Source: UTCHB3 sp964531325
Lineage (GTDB): Bacteria > Bacteroidota > Ignavibacteria > Ignavibacteriales > Ignavibacteriaceae
Direction: 5' to 3'
NCBI GenBank assembly: GCA_964531325.1
Contig: CAZHCW010000010.1
Span: 80,461 to 144,460 of the forward strand
DNA length: 64,000 bases
Positions 45,858 to 55,730 of this stretch are shown here, in pieces. The notes below the pieces were generated by a model, which had not been told where the DNA came from, ran no database searches, and was given only the letters and a program-made list of their open reading frames with translations. The number at the start of each line of letters is the position of its first letter. The first letter of the stretch is position 1. The translations under genes and the position numbers were made by a program.

Positions 45858-47609
45858 ATGAAAACAACGATTATTTTCCTTGTCCTATTCACCTTTGCGG
45901 CATCATCACAGAGATTTATAAAAATCACCGAAGGTGCCATAGTAAACGATGGTGGAGATTCGCGTTCGGTCAATTGGGTGGATCACGACCGCGATGGTGA
46001 TCTCGATCTTTTTGTAAGTAACGGAAAAAACGGTGGTCAGAACAATTTTTTCTATAAAAACAATGGAGACGGTACCTTTACAAAAATCGATACATTAGTC
46101 ATCAATAAAGATAACTCTCCCTCGGTTGGTGCATCGTTTGGCGATTTTGACAATGATGGCTTTCCCGATCTTTTTGTTTCAACATGGTATAACAAAAAGA
46201 ACTTTTTGTATAAAAACAATGGCGACGGAACTTACACTCAACTTTCATCCTCATCCGTAATGGCTGACTTTACCTATTCTGAAACAGGTACCTGGGGTGA
46301 CTATAATAAAGATGGTTTCCTTGATCTGTATGTCACCAACAGTGCGGGAAACACGCGTAATCTGCTTTACACAAACAACGGCGATGGCTCATTCACCAAA
46401 CAACCACAAACCGGGTTTTTAACAGATCAATATCTCTCACGAAACGCCGATTTTATCGAGTATAATGGAGATTACCTTCCTGATCTTTTTGTCGTTAATG
46501 AAGGTGGTCAAAATGAAAACCTCTACACGAACCTTGGAACCGGACTCTTTAACAGAGTTATTCACCCAACCCTTTTAAATAATGGTGGGAGCTCAATCAG
46601 TTCCAATTATGAAGATATTGACAACGACGGTGACATGGATTTTTTCATTTCAAACGCAGACGGTGGAAGAAACTGGATGTTTTTGAATGACGGACAAAAC
46701 AATTTTATCAAAGTTGTCGAACCATTTAACACAGATATTGCAAATTCGTTTTCAAGTGTATTTGGAGATATCGATAACGATGGTGATCTCGACTTGTTTG
46801 TCTCAAATGCCTTTAACGCCTCCGCAACACCGATGACAAATTATCTCTACATCAATCAGGGTAACGGAAATTTTATTCGTGACACTGTGACTCTGTCAGA
46901 ACAAAAAGGCTGGACCTACGGTGCAGCACTTGCCGACTACAATAAAGATGGTTGGCTCGACCTTTTCACTGCAAATTGTTTTGGTGCCAATCAAAACAAT
47001 TCACTTTACCGCAGTTCGGGTGGTTCAAATAACTGGCTGATGATTGACCTTGAGGGAAAACGAAGCAATTTCAACGCAATTGGGTCAATTGTAAAAGTTA
47101 AAGTAACTGAAAATGGGGTTGAAAGATGGATGACAAGAAGAGTTTCAGCACAATCAGGCCATTGCAGTCAAAATATGCAGTTGCATTTTGGACTCGGAAC
47201 AGCCTCCACGATTGATTCCACGGTTATTTATTGGAGTTCAGGAATTGTGCAATTTGTATCGGGACTCCTGCCCAATACCTTTAACAGAATTGTGGAAGAT
47301 TCCACACTTACTGATATTCAATCAGAATTTGATGAATCGATAATTCACGAATTTAGACTGATGCAGAATTTCCCGAATCCTTTTAATCCCGTAACTACTA
47401 TTTCATATTCGCTCATAAATCCGGGAAATGTTACGATTAAAGTTTATGATATTCTCGGTACGATGGTAAAAGAACTTTACAACGGTTTTCAACCAGCCGG
47501 TAATCACTCAATCCAATTGGATGCAGGGGATCTCAGCTCAGGAATATATCTTTATGAACTGACTTCCAATGGGAACAAAATAGTTAAAAAATTGTGTGTT
47601 ATGAAATAA
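45858..47609 (+). CDS. VCBS/FG-GAP repeat protein with UnbV domain and T9SS sorting domain
   Basis: A 583-residue secreted protein. A signal peptide (ending AASS) leads into a beta-propeller with at least six calcium-type loops of the D-x-D-x-D-G pattern (DHDRDGDLD, DFDNDGFPD, DYNKDGFLD, DIDNDGDMD, DIDNDGDLD, DYNKDGWLD). An ASPIC/UnbV domain follows (about 390-480; NAIGSIVKVKVTENG, SAQSGHCSQNMQLHFGLG). The last roughly 80 residues are a T9SS sorting domain with NFPNPFNPVTTISYS and GIYLYELTS. Such CRTAC1-like proteins bind surfaces or partners; no enzyme site is seen. CAGGAG precedes the ATG. Confidence 0.9.
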   Translation: MKTTIIFLVLFTFAASSQRFIKITEGAIVNDGGDSRSVNWVDHDRDGDLDLFVSNGKNGGQNNFFYKNNGDGTFTKIDTLVINKDNSPSVGASFGDFDNDGFPDLFVSTWYNKKNFLYKNNGDGTYTQLSSSSVMADFTYSETGTWGDYNKDGFLDLYVTNSAGNTRNLLYTNNGDGSFTKQPQTGFLTDQYLSRNADFIEYNGDYLPDLFVVNEGGQNENLYTNLGTGLFNRVIHPTLLNNGGSSISSNYEDIDNDGDMDFFISNADGGRNWMFLNDGQNNFIKVVEPFNTDIANSFSSVFGDIDNDGDLDLFVSNAFNASATPMTNYLYINQGNGNFIRDTVTLSEQKGWTYGAALADYNKDGWLDLFTANCFGANQNNSLYRSSGGSNNWLMIDLEGKRSNFNAIGSIVKVKVTENGVERWMTRRVSAQSGHCSQNMQLHFGLGTASTIDSTVIYWSSGIVQFVSGLLPNTFNRIVEDSTLTDIQSEFDESIIHEFRLMQNFPNPFNPVTTISYSLINPGNVTIKVYDILGTMVKELYNGFQPAGNHSIQLDAGDLSSGIYLYELTSNGNKIVKKLCVMK

Positions 47610-47667
47610 TTGGAACAAAAAGTACCCGGATTACACTGAAGTGGCAGATTTTTTGTAATTTCAACTT

Positions 47668-48741
47668 ATGAAAAAAGAGAAATTATTACTCCTGTTATCG
47701 ATATTACTTCTGTCACTCGGTGTAAACTCATGCACATTTTTGGAAAAGTCCAATACTGACGGTCAAAATCAGATCACCCAAAAATGGCTCAGTGAGCCCA
47801 GATTCGTTGAGGCAGAACTCCTCGTAATCATAAAAAATGTTGAAATCCTAAAGGGTGATTCTTTGGTTGCCAACAATAAAAGAATGGGTATCCCTGAAAA
47901 TACCCCTCCAACATTTCGACTTTGGAGTTCACAACCAAAAAACTATATCAACCAGAGAGATGTGCAATATCTCAGCGTCTCCCCTGCCCCAACTGAGACA
48001 TTCACAGAGGATGAAAACCAAAATCTGATCTACTATTGGGACTTGTTGAAGTCGCTAAAAACCGGTGATTCACTTGTGATTTCTCGAAAAATACGGTACA
48101 CTGTGTATAATTTAACCACTCCGGCTAATCTATATCAAATTGATTCTTCTGCCTTTTATGAGGATGATCCGGTCAGATTTTTAATTTCAGAAGAGTTTAT
48201 CGAAATTACCGACAGTATAAAAGAAAAAGCCCGGGATATCACTGCCGGGGAGACAAATTTGGTAAAAAAATCGAAATTACTTTACGACTGGGTTCGCGGG
48301 AATATGAAATATACATGGAATGTTCCTGAGAGAAGTGCGCAGTCCGCACTCAGAACTTGCAGTGGTGATTGTGGGCAATATTCTTACCTGTTCATTGCTC
48401 TGTGTAGAGCTTCAGGAATTCCGGCAAGATTGGTTTCGGGTTTTATGCTTGCACCTGATACATCAAGTTATCATGTGTGGAGTGAAGTTCAATTTTCCGG
48501 AACAGGTTGGCTCCCCGTCGATTGCACAGATAAAAATGGATTTTTATCTTTGGACAACAGACGACTTGTTACATCAAGAGGGATGAACATCCCTCTTTTT
48601 AATGTGCCTGAATGGGCAGATTATAAAAACAGTGAAGCAAAGGACGACCGCACCGATTTTATGCAAATGGTAACCGTTGTTATGAGTGGAGTTAAAGCCA
48701 ATATCCGCACTCAAAGGATTATTCATAAATATGCGAAGTAA
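47668..48741 (+). CDS. Transglutaminase-like lipoprotein
   Basis: A 357-residue protein. The signal ends GVNSC (Cys 22), a slightly atypical lipobox. The C-terminal half is a transglutaminase-like cysteine protease fold with the triad Cys 235 (GDCGQYSYLFIALCRASG), His 269 (YHVWSEV) and Asp 285 (PVDCTD). Residues about 130-190 form a beta-rich N-domain common in these proteins. Bacterial members usually act as proteases or peptidases rather than cross-linkers. It stands alone between a T9SS protein and a convergent gene five bases away. The natural substrate is unknown. Confidence 0.88.
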   Translation: MKKEKLLLLLSILLLSLGVNSCTFLEKSNTDGQNQITQKWLSEPRFVEAELLVIIKNVEILKGDSLVANNKRMGIPENTPPTFRLWSSQPKNYINQRDVQYLSVSPAPTETFTEDENQNLIYYWDLLKSLKTGDSLVISRKIRYTVYNLTTPANLYQIDSSAFYEDDPVRFLISEEFIEITDSIKEKARDITAGETNLVKKSKLLYDWVRGNMKYTWNVPERSAQSALRTCSGDCGQYSYLFIALCRASGIPARLVSGFMLAPDTSSYHVWSEVQFSGTGWLPVDCTDKNGFLSLDNRRLVTSRGMNIPLFNVPEWADYKNSEAKDDRTDFMQMVTVVMSGVKANIRTQRIIHKYAK

Positions 48742-48746
48742 ACCCG

Positions 48747-49385
48747 TTATGGTTTGTCCACATATTCAAGAAGTTCTGCCAAATGTTGTCTTCCCCAGTT
48801 TGGGTGGATCGAGGATGCAGGAACAAATTTTTCAAATTTTTCCTTTGCTGTAAGTAATACCGGTTTTGCCTTGGCTTTTCCCCCACCCATCATCTCAGGT
48901 GTGAACAATAGAATCAATCCGCTTTGCAGATAAGTTCTTGGGTTCTCAGGATCAAGTTCAGTGGCAGTCGCCATTAATTTTGTTGCCAATGGTAACATTG
49001 TCAGATATCTCTCCATAGGACTAATACTGATTCTGGCATATACAATCACTGATTTGATGAGAATTATCTCGGAATTGTTTGGGTTGAGTGAATCAGCTCT
49101 GTTGATGTAAAATTCTGCTTTATCAATTATTTTTTCCTTAAGAATATTATCCTTTTCTCTCATCGAGTAGGCGGAATTTGCAACAGATGCATAATATTGG
49201 GCTATCCACTCACCGGTTTCTACATCTGCTATTCTCTCAAAGTTATTAATTAATAACTTTGCCGTCTCAACACTTCTTGCCGTATCAAGAATAACAATAT
49301 TTTTTTCAAGGGCTTTTATCATCTTTTCATTTTGAGAGAAAAGAGGGACCATTCCAAGAATAAGTATCAAGAGTAATTTCTTCAT
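48747..49385 (-). CDS. Small secreted helical protein, TPR-like
   Basis: A 212-residue protein with a signal peptide (ending LFSQ) and an otherwise helical body. Segments such as AEFYINRADSLNPNNSEIILIKSVIVYAR (given by its ends) and ATELDPENPRTYLQSGLILLFTPEMMGG have the spacing of tetratricopeptide repeats. No enzyme motif is recognised. It starts 15 bases after the stop of a TonB receptor on the same strand and is probably co-transcribed with it, so a periplasmic helper role is possible. A 24-bp perfect palindrome lies within its coding sequence (49238-49261). Confidence 0.7.
   Translation of the reverse strand: MKKLLLILILGMVPLFSQNEKMIKALEKNIVILDTARSVETAKLLINNFERIADVETGEWIAQYYASVANSAYSMREKDNILKEKIIDKAEFYINRADSLNPNNSEIILIKSVIVYARISISPMERYLTMLPLATKLMATATELDPENPRTYLQSGLILLFTPEMMGGGKAKAKPVLLTAKEKFEKFVPASSIHPNWGRQHLAELLEYVDKP
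49238..49261. repeat. 24-bp perfect palindrome inside a coding region
   Basis: The half-site CAAAGTTATTAA is followed directly by its reverse complement. It encodes LLINNF of the TPR-like protein on the minus strand. Confidence 0.9.
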
Positions 49386-49400
49386 GGCTAAACTTTATAT

Positions 49401-51527
49401 TTATTTGTAATCAAATGAGATAAACACTCCGAGGAAATAAGTCCTGAGTGCCGGGGCAATAACTTCCTGACTTCTGGTTCCATCAGCAGAAAATCTGTAA
49501 CCGTAAATATTCTCGTATCCGGGTAAGTTTGTAATGGAAACATACACAATTGCAAAATTATCAAAAATGGTGGTTAACCAGCTTGCATTAAAGCTAAGAC
49601 TATGTTGTTTTGGCGTTCTGTCACCATTAAAAACAGGATTATTTGGGTTATAATAGGGTCGGCCCGAGGAGAAAGTGTAAGTAAACCCGATAAAACTGTT
49701 TAATGCCCTGAATGCTTGTTTGTAAACTAATGTTAGAGTATGCTCAGATGCAAATGTTGGAGTAGCAAGAGTTGGAAAATCCCGGTAGTCGCGTTCAGTA
49801 TCAAGCCAGGAGTAGGATATCCAATAGTCAATATTTTCGAAAGTCTGCCCTCTGTCACGCCAAAAAACATCAATTCCTTTTGCATAGCCCGAACCATTGT
49901 TTTGATAATCAGGGACTCCAAAAACAGGACTGTTGATATTTCGTTTCATCAACGACTTATAGTCCTTGTAATATCCTTCTATCCTGAATGTGGTTTTTTC
50001 ACCAATATACTGATAGTTTAAGATATAATGATCTGCTCTTTCATAATCAAGGTTTTTCCCCTGATAAAGGAATTGTCTGTCGGGCGTTTGATAAAACTGA
50101 CCGTATGCAAAATTAATCTGATCATCCTCTCGAACTCTTACCGCCAACGAAACTCTTGGAGCGATATTTGCTTTTTTGAGGTATTCTGAATATTCGTACC
50201 TTGTTCCAATTCGAAAAGCAGCAAAATCAGAGAGGAAAAAATCTGTTTCTGCAAATCCGGCATAATATTTATCTTCAAGATTTGCTTTTAAGGAGGAAAA
50301 TGAATCATCCGCTTTTAAAAACCAGGTCTCGGCACCCACAGTAAGAAATCCAATTCCTCCGATGTTTTTAGTACCTTTTACCTTAAATTGATGAAGTTGG
50401 TCGTCCCGGTTTGCCGGGAAAGTATTTATCTGGAGATCATCATTATTGTTGCTGTATGAATAACCTGCAAAAAAGGCCACATCACTTAATATTATATCGG
50501 TATAGCTGGTGTTTACATAAAAATTGGTGTTGTTGAGCTGGAATCTGGGTTTAAAAGTTGGATCATCAAGACTTTGTTGATAGAGGGACAACTGACTGTT
50601 TGAGAAAGTGCCATAAAACTTGTACATCCCCGATTCCCCTGTTTTTTGGCGAAACAGAACAGTACCGGCCTTGCCTACAGGTGCTTCATCCCATTCAACT
50701 CTCTGTGGAATTAAATTGTTGTAGGGTGCCAGATTAAAATAGTCGGCAGAAACACTAAGTGCAGTATTCTCCCACCGTTGAGTATGAACCGCATTAAATC
50801 CTGCAGCCAATAGACCAAAAGAGCTCCTAGTATCTGGCGGAAGGTCAATACTTTTCAGGATTAATGTGGAAGACAGTGCCTGTCCATACTGAGCTGAATA
50901 TCCCCCCGTGCTGAAGATTGTACCCTTAAACAATATTGCTGAGAACCTTCCTCTTTGTGGAACATCGGGGACATTCGAAAAGTAAGGATTCTGAACAATC
51001 ATTTCATCAATAATAGTTTTGGTCTCTGCAGATGAGCCCCCTCTTACAAAATGACCCTCGGTTTCCCCAACCTGAGATGTACCGGGGAGTGTATTCAATG
51101 CACTTGAAAGATCACCCGTTGCTCCGGCAGTGGTTAAAATATCAAGTGGTTTCAGAACTACAGATTTTCTTTCATCTGAAGCTTCAAATGAACCGGCAGA
51201 GATGGTAACCTGTTTTAATACTTTTGCATCCGGATCAAGAACAAGTTCAAGGACAAGCGGTTTTCCGTCAAGTGTAACCTTCGTTTCTTTTGTTTTATAA
51301 CCAATATAACTCGATACTAAAATCTGGGCGCCTGTTTCAGTGGTTAAAAACTCAAAATTTCCTGAAGCATCACTCGACGCTCCGTCATAACTCCCCTTAA
51401 TGAATATATTGGCACCGATAAGGATTTCTCCTTTAGACGATTTAATTTTTCCGGAAATTTTAGTCTGTGAGAATATTGTGCCGGTCGAGATAAAGAATAG
51501 TGTAAAAAACAGAAATATTTTTTGCAT
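49401..51527 (-). CDS. TonB-dependent receptor with carboxypeptidase-regulatory-like domain
   Basis: About 708 residues from ATG 51527 (MQKIFLFF), which gives the proper signal peptide; an ATG at 51563 would add a 12-residue tail. The CarboxypepD_reg-like domain (about 22-105) has ASGNFEFLTTETGAQILVSSYIGY. The plug shows LSSALNTLPGTSQVGETEGHFVRGGSSAETKTIIDEM and GGYSAQYGQALSSTLIL. The barrel ends LGVFISFDYK, with an atypical Lys after the last aromatic residue. It is shorter than the other two receptors in this window. The next gene downstream is a small secreted protein in the same run. Confidence 0.86.
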   Translation of the reverse strand: MQKIFLFFTLFFISTGTIFSQTKISGKIKSSKGEILIGANIFIKGSYDGASSDASGNFEFLTTETGAQILVSSYIGYKTKETKVTLDGKPLVLELVLDPDAKVLKQVTISAGSFEASDERKSVVLKPLDILTTAGATGDLSSALNTLPGTSQVGETEGHFVRGGSSAETKTIIDEMIVQNPYFSNVPDVPQRGRFSAILFKGTIFSTGGYSAQYGQALSSTLILKSIDLPPDTRSSFGLLAAGFNAVHTQRWENTALSVSADYFNLAPYNNLIPQRVEWDEAPVGKAGTVLFRQKTGESGMYKFYGTFSNSQLSLYQQSLDDPTFKPRFQLNNTNFYVNTSYTDIILSDVAFFAGYSYSNNNDDLQINTFPANRDDQLHQFKVKGTKNIGGIGFLTVGAETWFLKADDSFSSLKANLEDKYYAGFAETDFFLSDFAAFRIGTRYEYSEYLKKANIAPRVSLAVRVREDDQINFAYGQFYQTPDRQFLYQGKNLDYERADHYILNYQYIGEKTTFRIEGYYKDYKSLMKRNINSPVFGVPDYQNNGSGYAKGIDVFWRDRGQTFENIDYWISYSWLDTERDYRDFPTLATPTFASEHTLTLVYKQAFRALNSFIGFTYTFSSGRPYYNPNNPVFNGDRTPKQHSLSFNASWLTTIFDNFAIVYVSITNLPGYENIYGYRFSADGTRSQEVIAPALRTYFLGVFISFDYK

Positions 51528-51620
51528 GCTGTTCCAATTATAGTTTATTAGATAACCAACCAAAATTACTTTAAAGTTTCAAAAATTGATCAGAAAATGT
51601 GATGGGTGGGCAAAAATAAA

Positions 51621-51680
51621 GGTGTAATCAAGAGCGAATGATGAGAATTTACTTCGTTTTCATTCTCTCTTTATTACACC
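51621..51680 (-). terminator. Long imperfect hairpin terminator
   Basis: GGTGTAAT (51621-51628) pairs with ATTACACC (51673-51680). Inner pairs AAGAG/CTCTT and GAATGA/TCATTC extend the stem with a few mismatches. On the minus strand it is followed by CCTTTATTTTTG. It lies just after the stop of the gene at 51689 and probably ends that transcript. Confidence 0.65.
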
Positions 51681-51688
51681 GAAGAAAA

Positions 51689-52420
51689 TTAGAACATTTT
51701 GACGAAATTGATTGAAATATTAGATGGAGCCATTTGTGATATATTATAATCGAAATAAAAATTCCAAGTGGTTTCGATGCTTTTGTTATATCTTGAAACA
51801 AGTCTCACTGCGTTGATTGCACTGGCTATTCTGTTTAAGATCATTCCACCAACCACAAAACGAATGTTATTGTTCCAACTCTCTGATGAAACCCATAACT
51901 CTCTGTACGATTTCCTGTCATTGTTACTCGCCCAACTCCAGTTGTGGGTTGTGGTATTGTACATTTTTTCAAATCTGCCTTGTTTTGCCATGTCGTTGTT
52001 AAAATCACTTATATTTAAGTAATTTCCAATATCAGCAGAAAAATCACCACTTTTGGCTTCCATATTGGTAACACCACCATAAGACTCTGCAAATTTGAAA
52101 TAGTTATCTTTTTGTCTCTCGGAATAATATTTCATCCCTCCCATTGTAAGCCATAACCCTGCCTCGGCGATTGTAAAGTACTTACCACTTTCAAATCCTT
52201 CAGCGTAAAGTTCACCCATTCCGGGAAGAAGAACAGAATAAAGTATCGCAAGTCCAACTTTCTTCTTTTCAGGTGCAAATTGAATAGATTGAATAGCCCC
52301 ATCCTTGCTCTCATATCCGTCGTTCAGATTGACAATCGATTTTAACTGAGCAATTGAACCGGGTTGTTGAGCGAATAAAACGGCTGCAAACAGGATAAAG
52401 ATAACACCAAATTTTCTCAT
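51689..52420 (-). CDS. Secreted or membrane protein of unknown function (DUF5683-like)
   Basis: A 243-residue protein with a signal peptide ending LFAQ. A hydrophobic segment KKVGLAILYSVLLPGMGELYAEG (about 53-75) matches the LPGxGxxY theme of DUF5683-type membrane proteins, and a second hydrophobic helix follows (YFTIAEAGLWLTMGG). The C-terminal half is beta-rich, ending FDYNISQMAPSNISINFVKMF, and might be a small barrel. It begins nine bases after mtaB ends, so it is in the same run as mtaB. Function unknown. Confidence 0.65.
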   Translation of the reverse strand: MRKFGVIFILFAAVLFAQQPGSIAQLKSIVNLNDGYESKDGAIQSIQFAPEKKKVGLAILYSVLLPGMGELYAEGFESGKYFTIAEAGLWLTMGGMKYYSERQKDNYFKFAESYGGVTNMEAKSGDFSADIGNYLNISDFNNDMAKQGRFEKMYNTTTHNWSWASNNDRKSYRELWVSSESWNNNIRFVVGGMILNRIASAINAVRLVSRYNKSIETTWNFYFDYNISQMAPSNISINFVKMF

Positions 52421-52429
52421 CGAAAAACC

Positions 52430-53746
52430 TTAAACAGTGATCGGTTGGTTTTCTAATATCTCACCATAACAGTTTTCACCATCATGAGAGAGTATCTTGA
52501 ATTTAGTAAATTTATTTGTGTATTCGGGAATAAATTCGTGACTGACTCTGATATATTCAGTCGAAAAACCTTTCATATCACCCGAATGGTTACTGTTTTC
52601 AAACAAAACATCCACAATTTTTCCCTCTTTTGCTGAATAAAAATCTTCCTTCTTCTTCTGGCTCATTATTCGGAGTACATTTGTTCTTCTTTTTCTTTCA
52701 GCAACATCCACAGAACCCTGCATATTTATCGCCTTTGTTCTGGGTCGTTCGGAATAAGTAAAAACATGAAAATAGGAAACAGGCAAATTCATCAAAAAAT
52801 TGTGAGTTTCAGTAAATTCTTTTTCCGTCTCTCCGGGGAAGCCGGTGATAACATCCACGCCAATCCCCAAGCCCGGGATAACTTTATTTGCTTTGTATAT
52901 CAATCTGTCATAATCAGCCGTGTTATATCTCCGCTGCATCTGCCGTAAAATCGACTGACTCCCACTCTGAAGTGGAATATGAAAATGTTTCGACATCTTG
53001 TCTGAACCTGCGGTGAGTTCAAGTATTTGATCTGTCAACAGATTTGGTTCAATTGATGAAATTCTAAGTCTGTATTCCCCCGGAACTTCAATAAGTTTTA
53101 ATAACAGTTGGTAAAATGAAGTATTAACATTTTTACCAAAGTCACCAACATTTACGCCGGTGAGAATAATTTCCTTGTAACCCTGTTCGATAAGTTCAGA
53201 AAATTTTTCAACAGCTTTACCCGGATCCATGCTTCTGCTGCCGCCTCTTGCCAGAGGTATGGTGCAGAAAGTACATTTGTAATCGCAGCCATCCTGAATC
53301 TTAAAATATGCCCTTGTTCTGCTGTCAGCGTCACTTGATGATGCAAATCCAAACTCATTTGTCAGTTCTTCTGTGGGTGATACAAAAATGCAGGCGAGAC
53401 TTTTCTTTTCAAAATTCTCGATAAATGAAAAAACATCAAACTTCTCTTTGCTTCCAAGAACTATATCCACACCTTCTATTCCTGCAATTTCATCGGGACG
53501 GAGTTGTGCGTAACAACCTGTTACCATGACATAAGCTTCAGGATTTGTTCTTAAGGCTCTGCGAACCACCTGACGGCAGTCTCTTTCGGCGTTTTCAGTA
53601 ACGGTGCAGGTGTTTATAACATAAACATCTGCTTCGTTATTAAAATCGACAACTTCAAAGCCGTTTTGAAGGAATTGTTTACCAATAGACGATGTTTCGG
53701 AAAAATTAAGCTTGCAGCCTAATGTATGTAAAGCGACTTTTTTCAT
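52430..53746 (-). CDS. mtaB: tRNA t6A37 methylthiotransferase MtaB
   Basis: A 438-residue radical-SAM methylthiotransferase. The N-terminal UPF0004 domain holds three cluster Cys: Cys 11 (TLGCKLN), Cys 47 (NTCTVTE) and Cys 78 (TGCYAQ). The radical-SAM cluster is Cys 154, 158 and 161 in DGCDYKCTFC. VITGFPGETEKEFTET and YSERPRTKA are typical of the core, and the C-terminal roughly 60 residues form a TRAM RNA-binding domain. The TLGCKLN start and GGSRS after the SAM motif favour MtaB over MiaB and RimO. It converts t6A to ms2t6A at position 37. Confidence 0.93.
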   Translation of the reverse strand: MKKVALHTLGCKLNFSETSSIGKQFLQNGFEVVDFNNEADVYVINTCTVTENAERDCRQVVRRALRTNPEAYVMVTGCYAQLRPDEIAGIEGVDIVLGSKEKFDVFSFIENFEKKSLACIFVSPTEELTNEFGFASSSDADSRTRAYFKIQDGCDYKCTFCTIPLARGGSRSMDPGKAVEKFSELIEQGYKEIILTGVNVGDFGKNVNTSFYQLLLKLIEVPGEYRLRISSIEPNLLTDQILELTAGSDKMSKHFHIPLQSGSQSILRQMQRRYNTADYDRLIYKANKVIPGLGIGVDVITGFPGETEKEFTETHNFLMNLPVSYFHVFTYSERPRTKAINMQGSVDVAERKRRTNVLRIMSQKKKEDFYSAKEGKIVDVLFENSNHSGDMKGFSTEYIRVSHEFIPEYTNKFTKFKILSHDGENCYGEILENQPITV

Positions 53747-53822
53747 TAACAGCTAAATAATTGAATTGTAAATTTAACTCACTGACCTCTACTAAAAAAG
53801 GCAGTTAAGGAGACAGATAATA

Positions 53823-53856
53823 CAAAAAAGAGGCTGCATTAAAAAATACAGCCTCC
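53823..53856 (-). terminator. Rho-independent terminator after rpsA
   Basis: GAGGCTG (53830-53836) pairs perfectly with CAGCCTC (53849-53855); AT pairs near the loop extend the stem. On the minus strand it is followed by TTTTTTGTA. It lies 25 bases beyond the rpsA stop. Confidence 0.92.
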
Positions 53857-53880
53857 AAAAACATGATCAAAAACTGATCA

Positions 53881-55695
53881 TCAGTTCCCTTCTTTTTTCG
53901 GTTTTCCTGCGGCAGGAGAAACTTCAAATGTAGGGAAATCAACACTTTCAACTTTGGAAGTTTCGGCATTGAGGAAATCGGTTACACTCACTTTTTCAAG
54001 TTTATGATTGGTGATGTATTCCTGAATCTCTTCTTCTCCCTTATCTTTGAAATAAGCGATGGAGCTCAGAACGATTTTTTTATTCTCTTTGTCGAAATCA
54101 ATAACTTTAAGATTAAGTTCCTGGTCATTAAGGAAGTGATTTCCAAGATTTTTCACTTTTCCGGGTGAGAGCTGTGAAGTTGGTACAAAAGCGTCAACGC
54201 CTTCTTCCAACTCAACAATCACGCCTTTTTCGATCAATCTTGAAACTTTTCCTTTGGTTTCGGTTCCGTTACCATAAAGTGTTTCGAATCTGTCCCATGG
54301 ATTGTCTTGAATCTGTTTGTGTCCAAGAGAGATTTTTCTCTGTTCGGTGTCAACGGTAAGAACGACAACATCGATTTTCTCACCTTTTTTGACAACTTCC
54401 CCTGGATGACGGATTTTCTTGGTCCATGAAAGGTCACTGATATGAATAAGACCATCAATACCGGGTTCAAGTTCAACAAACACACCAAATGTAGTGAGGT
54501 TTCTCACGATACCTGAATGTTTGCTTGCTACAGGGTATTTAGCCATTAATTCATGCCATGGATCTGGCTCAAGCTGTTTCATGCCCAGAGATATTTTCTT
54601 CTCTTCAGGATCGAGGCTGAGGATTACAGCTTCAATTACCTGTCCCATCGAAACCATCTGTGAAGGATGTTTGATGTGCTGGGTCCAGCTCATTTCTGAA
54701 TTGTGAATCAAACCTTCGATGCCTTTTTCGATTTCGATAAATGCACCATATTCGGTAAGTGATACAACACGACCTGAAACTTTTTTGCCAATTTCATATT
54801 TGATGGCGATATTTTCCCATGGGTGTGGTAAAAGTTTTTTGAGACTGAGGGAGATTCTTCTCTTCTCTTCATCAAAATCAGTTACAACCACTTTGATCTT
54901 CTCATCAAGTTTAACCACTTCATTTGGATGGTTAATTCTACCCCAACTTAAGTCGGTGATATGAATAAGACCATCAACTCCGCCGAGATCAACGAATACA
55001 CCAAAATCAGTGATTGCTTTAACAGTACCTTCAAGGATTTGACCCTTATCAAGGCTGTGCAAAATTGCATGTCTCTGATCTGCAAGCTCTTCTTCAACAA
55101 GAACTTTGTGAGATACTACAACATTCTCAGTCGGGATGTTAACTTTAACAACTTTAAAGTCCATCTCTCTTCCAACAAATGCGTCAAAATCTCTAATCGG
55201 GCGAACATCGATTTGTGATCCGGGAAGGAATGCATCCATACCCATAAGATCAACAACCATTCCACCTTTAATTCTACGGGTAATTTTACCCTGTATAACA
55301 TCTCCACTATCGTGAGCTGCAAGTACTCTTTCCCAAACTCTGAGAAAGTCGGCTCTCTTTTTGCTGAGTACCAGGTTTCCTTCCTGATCTTCAACACTCT
55401 CGAGAACTACTTCAACTTCAGTTCCAACCTTAAGATCTGTCATTCCTTCAAATTCGCTTATGGGAATCTGACCTTCAGATTTGAAACCAACATCAACGAT
55501 AACATAATCCGGCTGTATGCGGACTACTCTACCCTTGACCATCTCTTTCTCTTTGACATTCCGAAAAGATTCGCCAAAAAGGGATGCGAGTTCTGAAAAT
55601 TCTTCTTGTGTGTATTCTTCGTCAAGGAAAAACTTCTTTGACTTGTTAAATAAGACTTCAAAATCGTGTGCAGAAGTCTTGATTTCTTCGGACAT
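53881..55695 (-). CDS. rpsA: 30S ribosomal protein S1
   Basis: A 604-residue S1 with six S1/OB repeats: 1 (VKGRVVRIQPDYVIVDVGFKSEG), 2 (IQGKITRRIKGGMVVDLMGMDAFLPGS), 3 (LEGTVKAITDFGVFVDLGGVDGLIH), 4 (VSGRVVSLTEYGAFIEIEKGIEGLIH), 5 (HSGIVRNLTTFGVFVELEPGIDGLIH) and 6 (TKGKVSRLIEKGVIVELEEGVDAFVP), each shown by a short core. Repeats 3-6 bind mRNA, and 1-2 attach to the ribosome. GGAGGA stands before the ATG. The order cmk-ispH-rpsA is conserved in many Bacteroidota and Chlorobiota. Confidence 0.96.
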   Translation of the reverse strand: MSEEIKTSAHDFEVLFNKSKKFFLDEEYTQEEFSELASLFGESFRNVKEKEMVKGRVVRIQPDYVIVDVGFKSEGQIPISEFEGMTDLKVGTEVEVVLESVEDQEGNLVLSKKRADFLRVWERVLAAHDSGDVIQGKITRRIKGGMVVDLMGMDAFLPGSQIDVRPIRDFDAFVGREMDFKVVKVNIPTENVVVSHKVLVEEELADQRHAILHSLDKGQILEGTVKAITDFGVFVDLGGVDGLIHITDLSWGRINHPNEVVKLDEKIKVVVTDFDEEKRRISLSLKKLLPHPWENIAIKYEIGKKVSGRVVSLTEYGAFIEIEKGIEGLIHNSEMSWTQHIKHPSQMVSMGQVIEAVILSLDPEEKKISLGMKQLEPDPWHELMAKYPVASKHSGIVRNLTTFGVFVELEPGIDGLIHISDLSWTKKIRHPGEVVKKGEKIDVVVLTVDTEQRKISLGHKQIQDNPWDRFETLYGNGTETKGKVSRLIEKGVIVELEEGVDAFVPTSQLSPGKVKNLGNHFLNDQELNLKVIDFDKENKKIVLSSIAYFKDKGEEEIQEYITNHKLEKVSVTDFLNAETSKVESVDFPTFEVSPAAGKPKKEGN

Positions 55696-55730
55696 AATCC
55701 TCCAGTGTACTGTGGGTGCCGTTCACTCAA

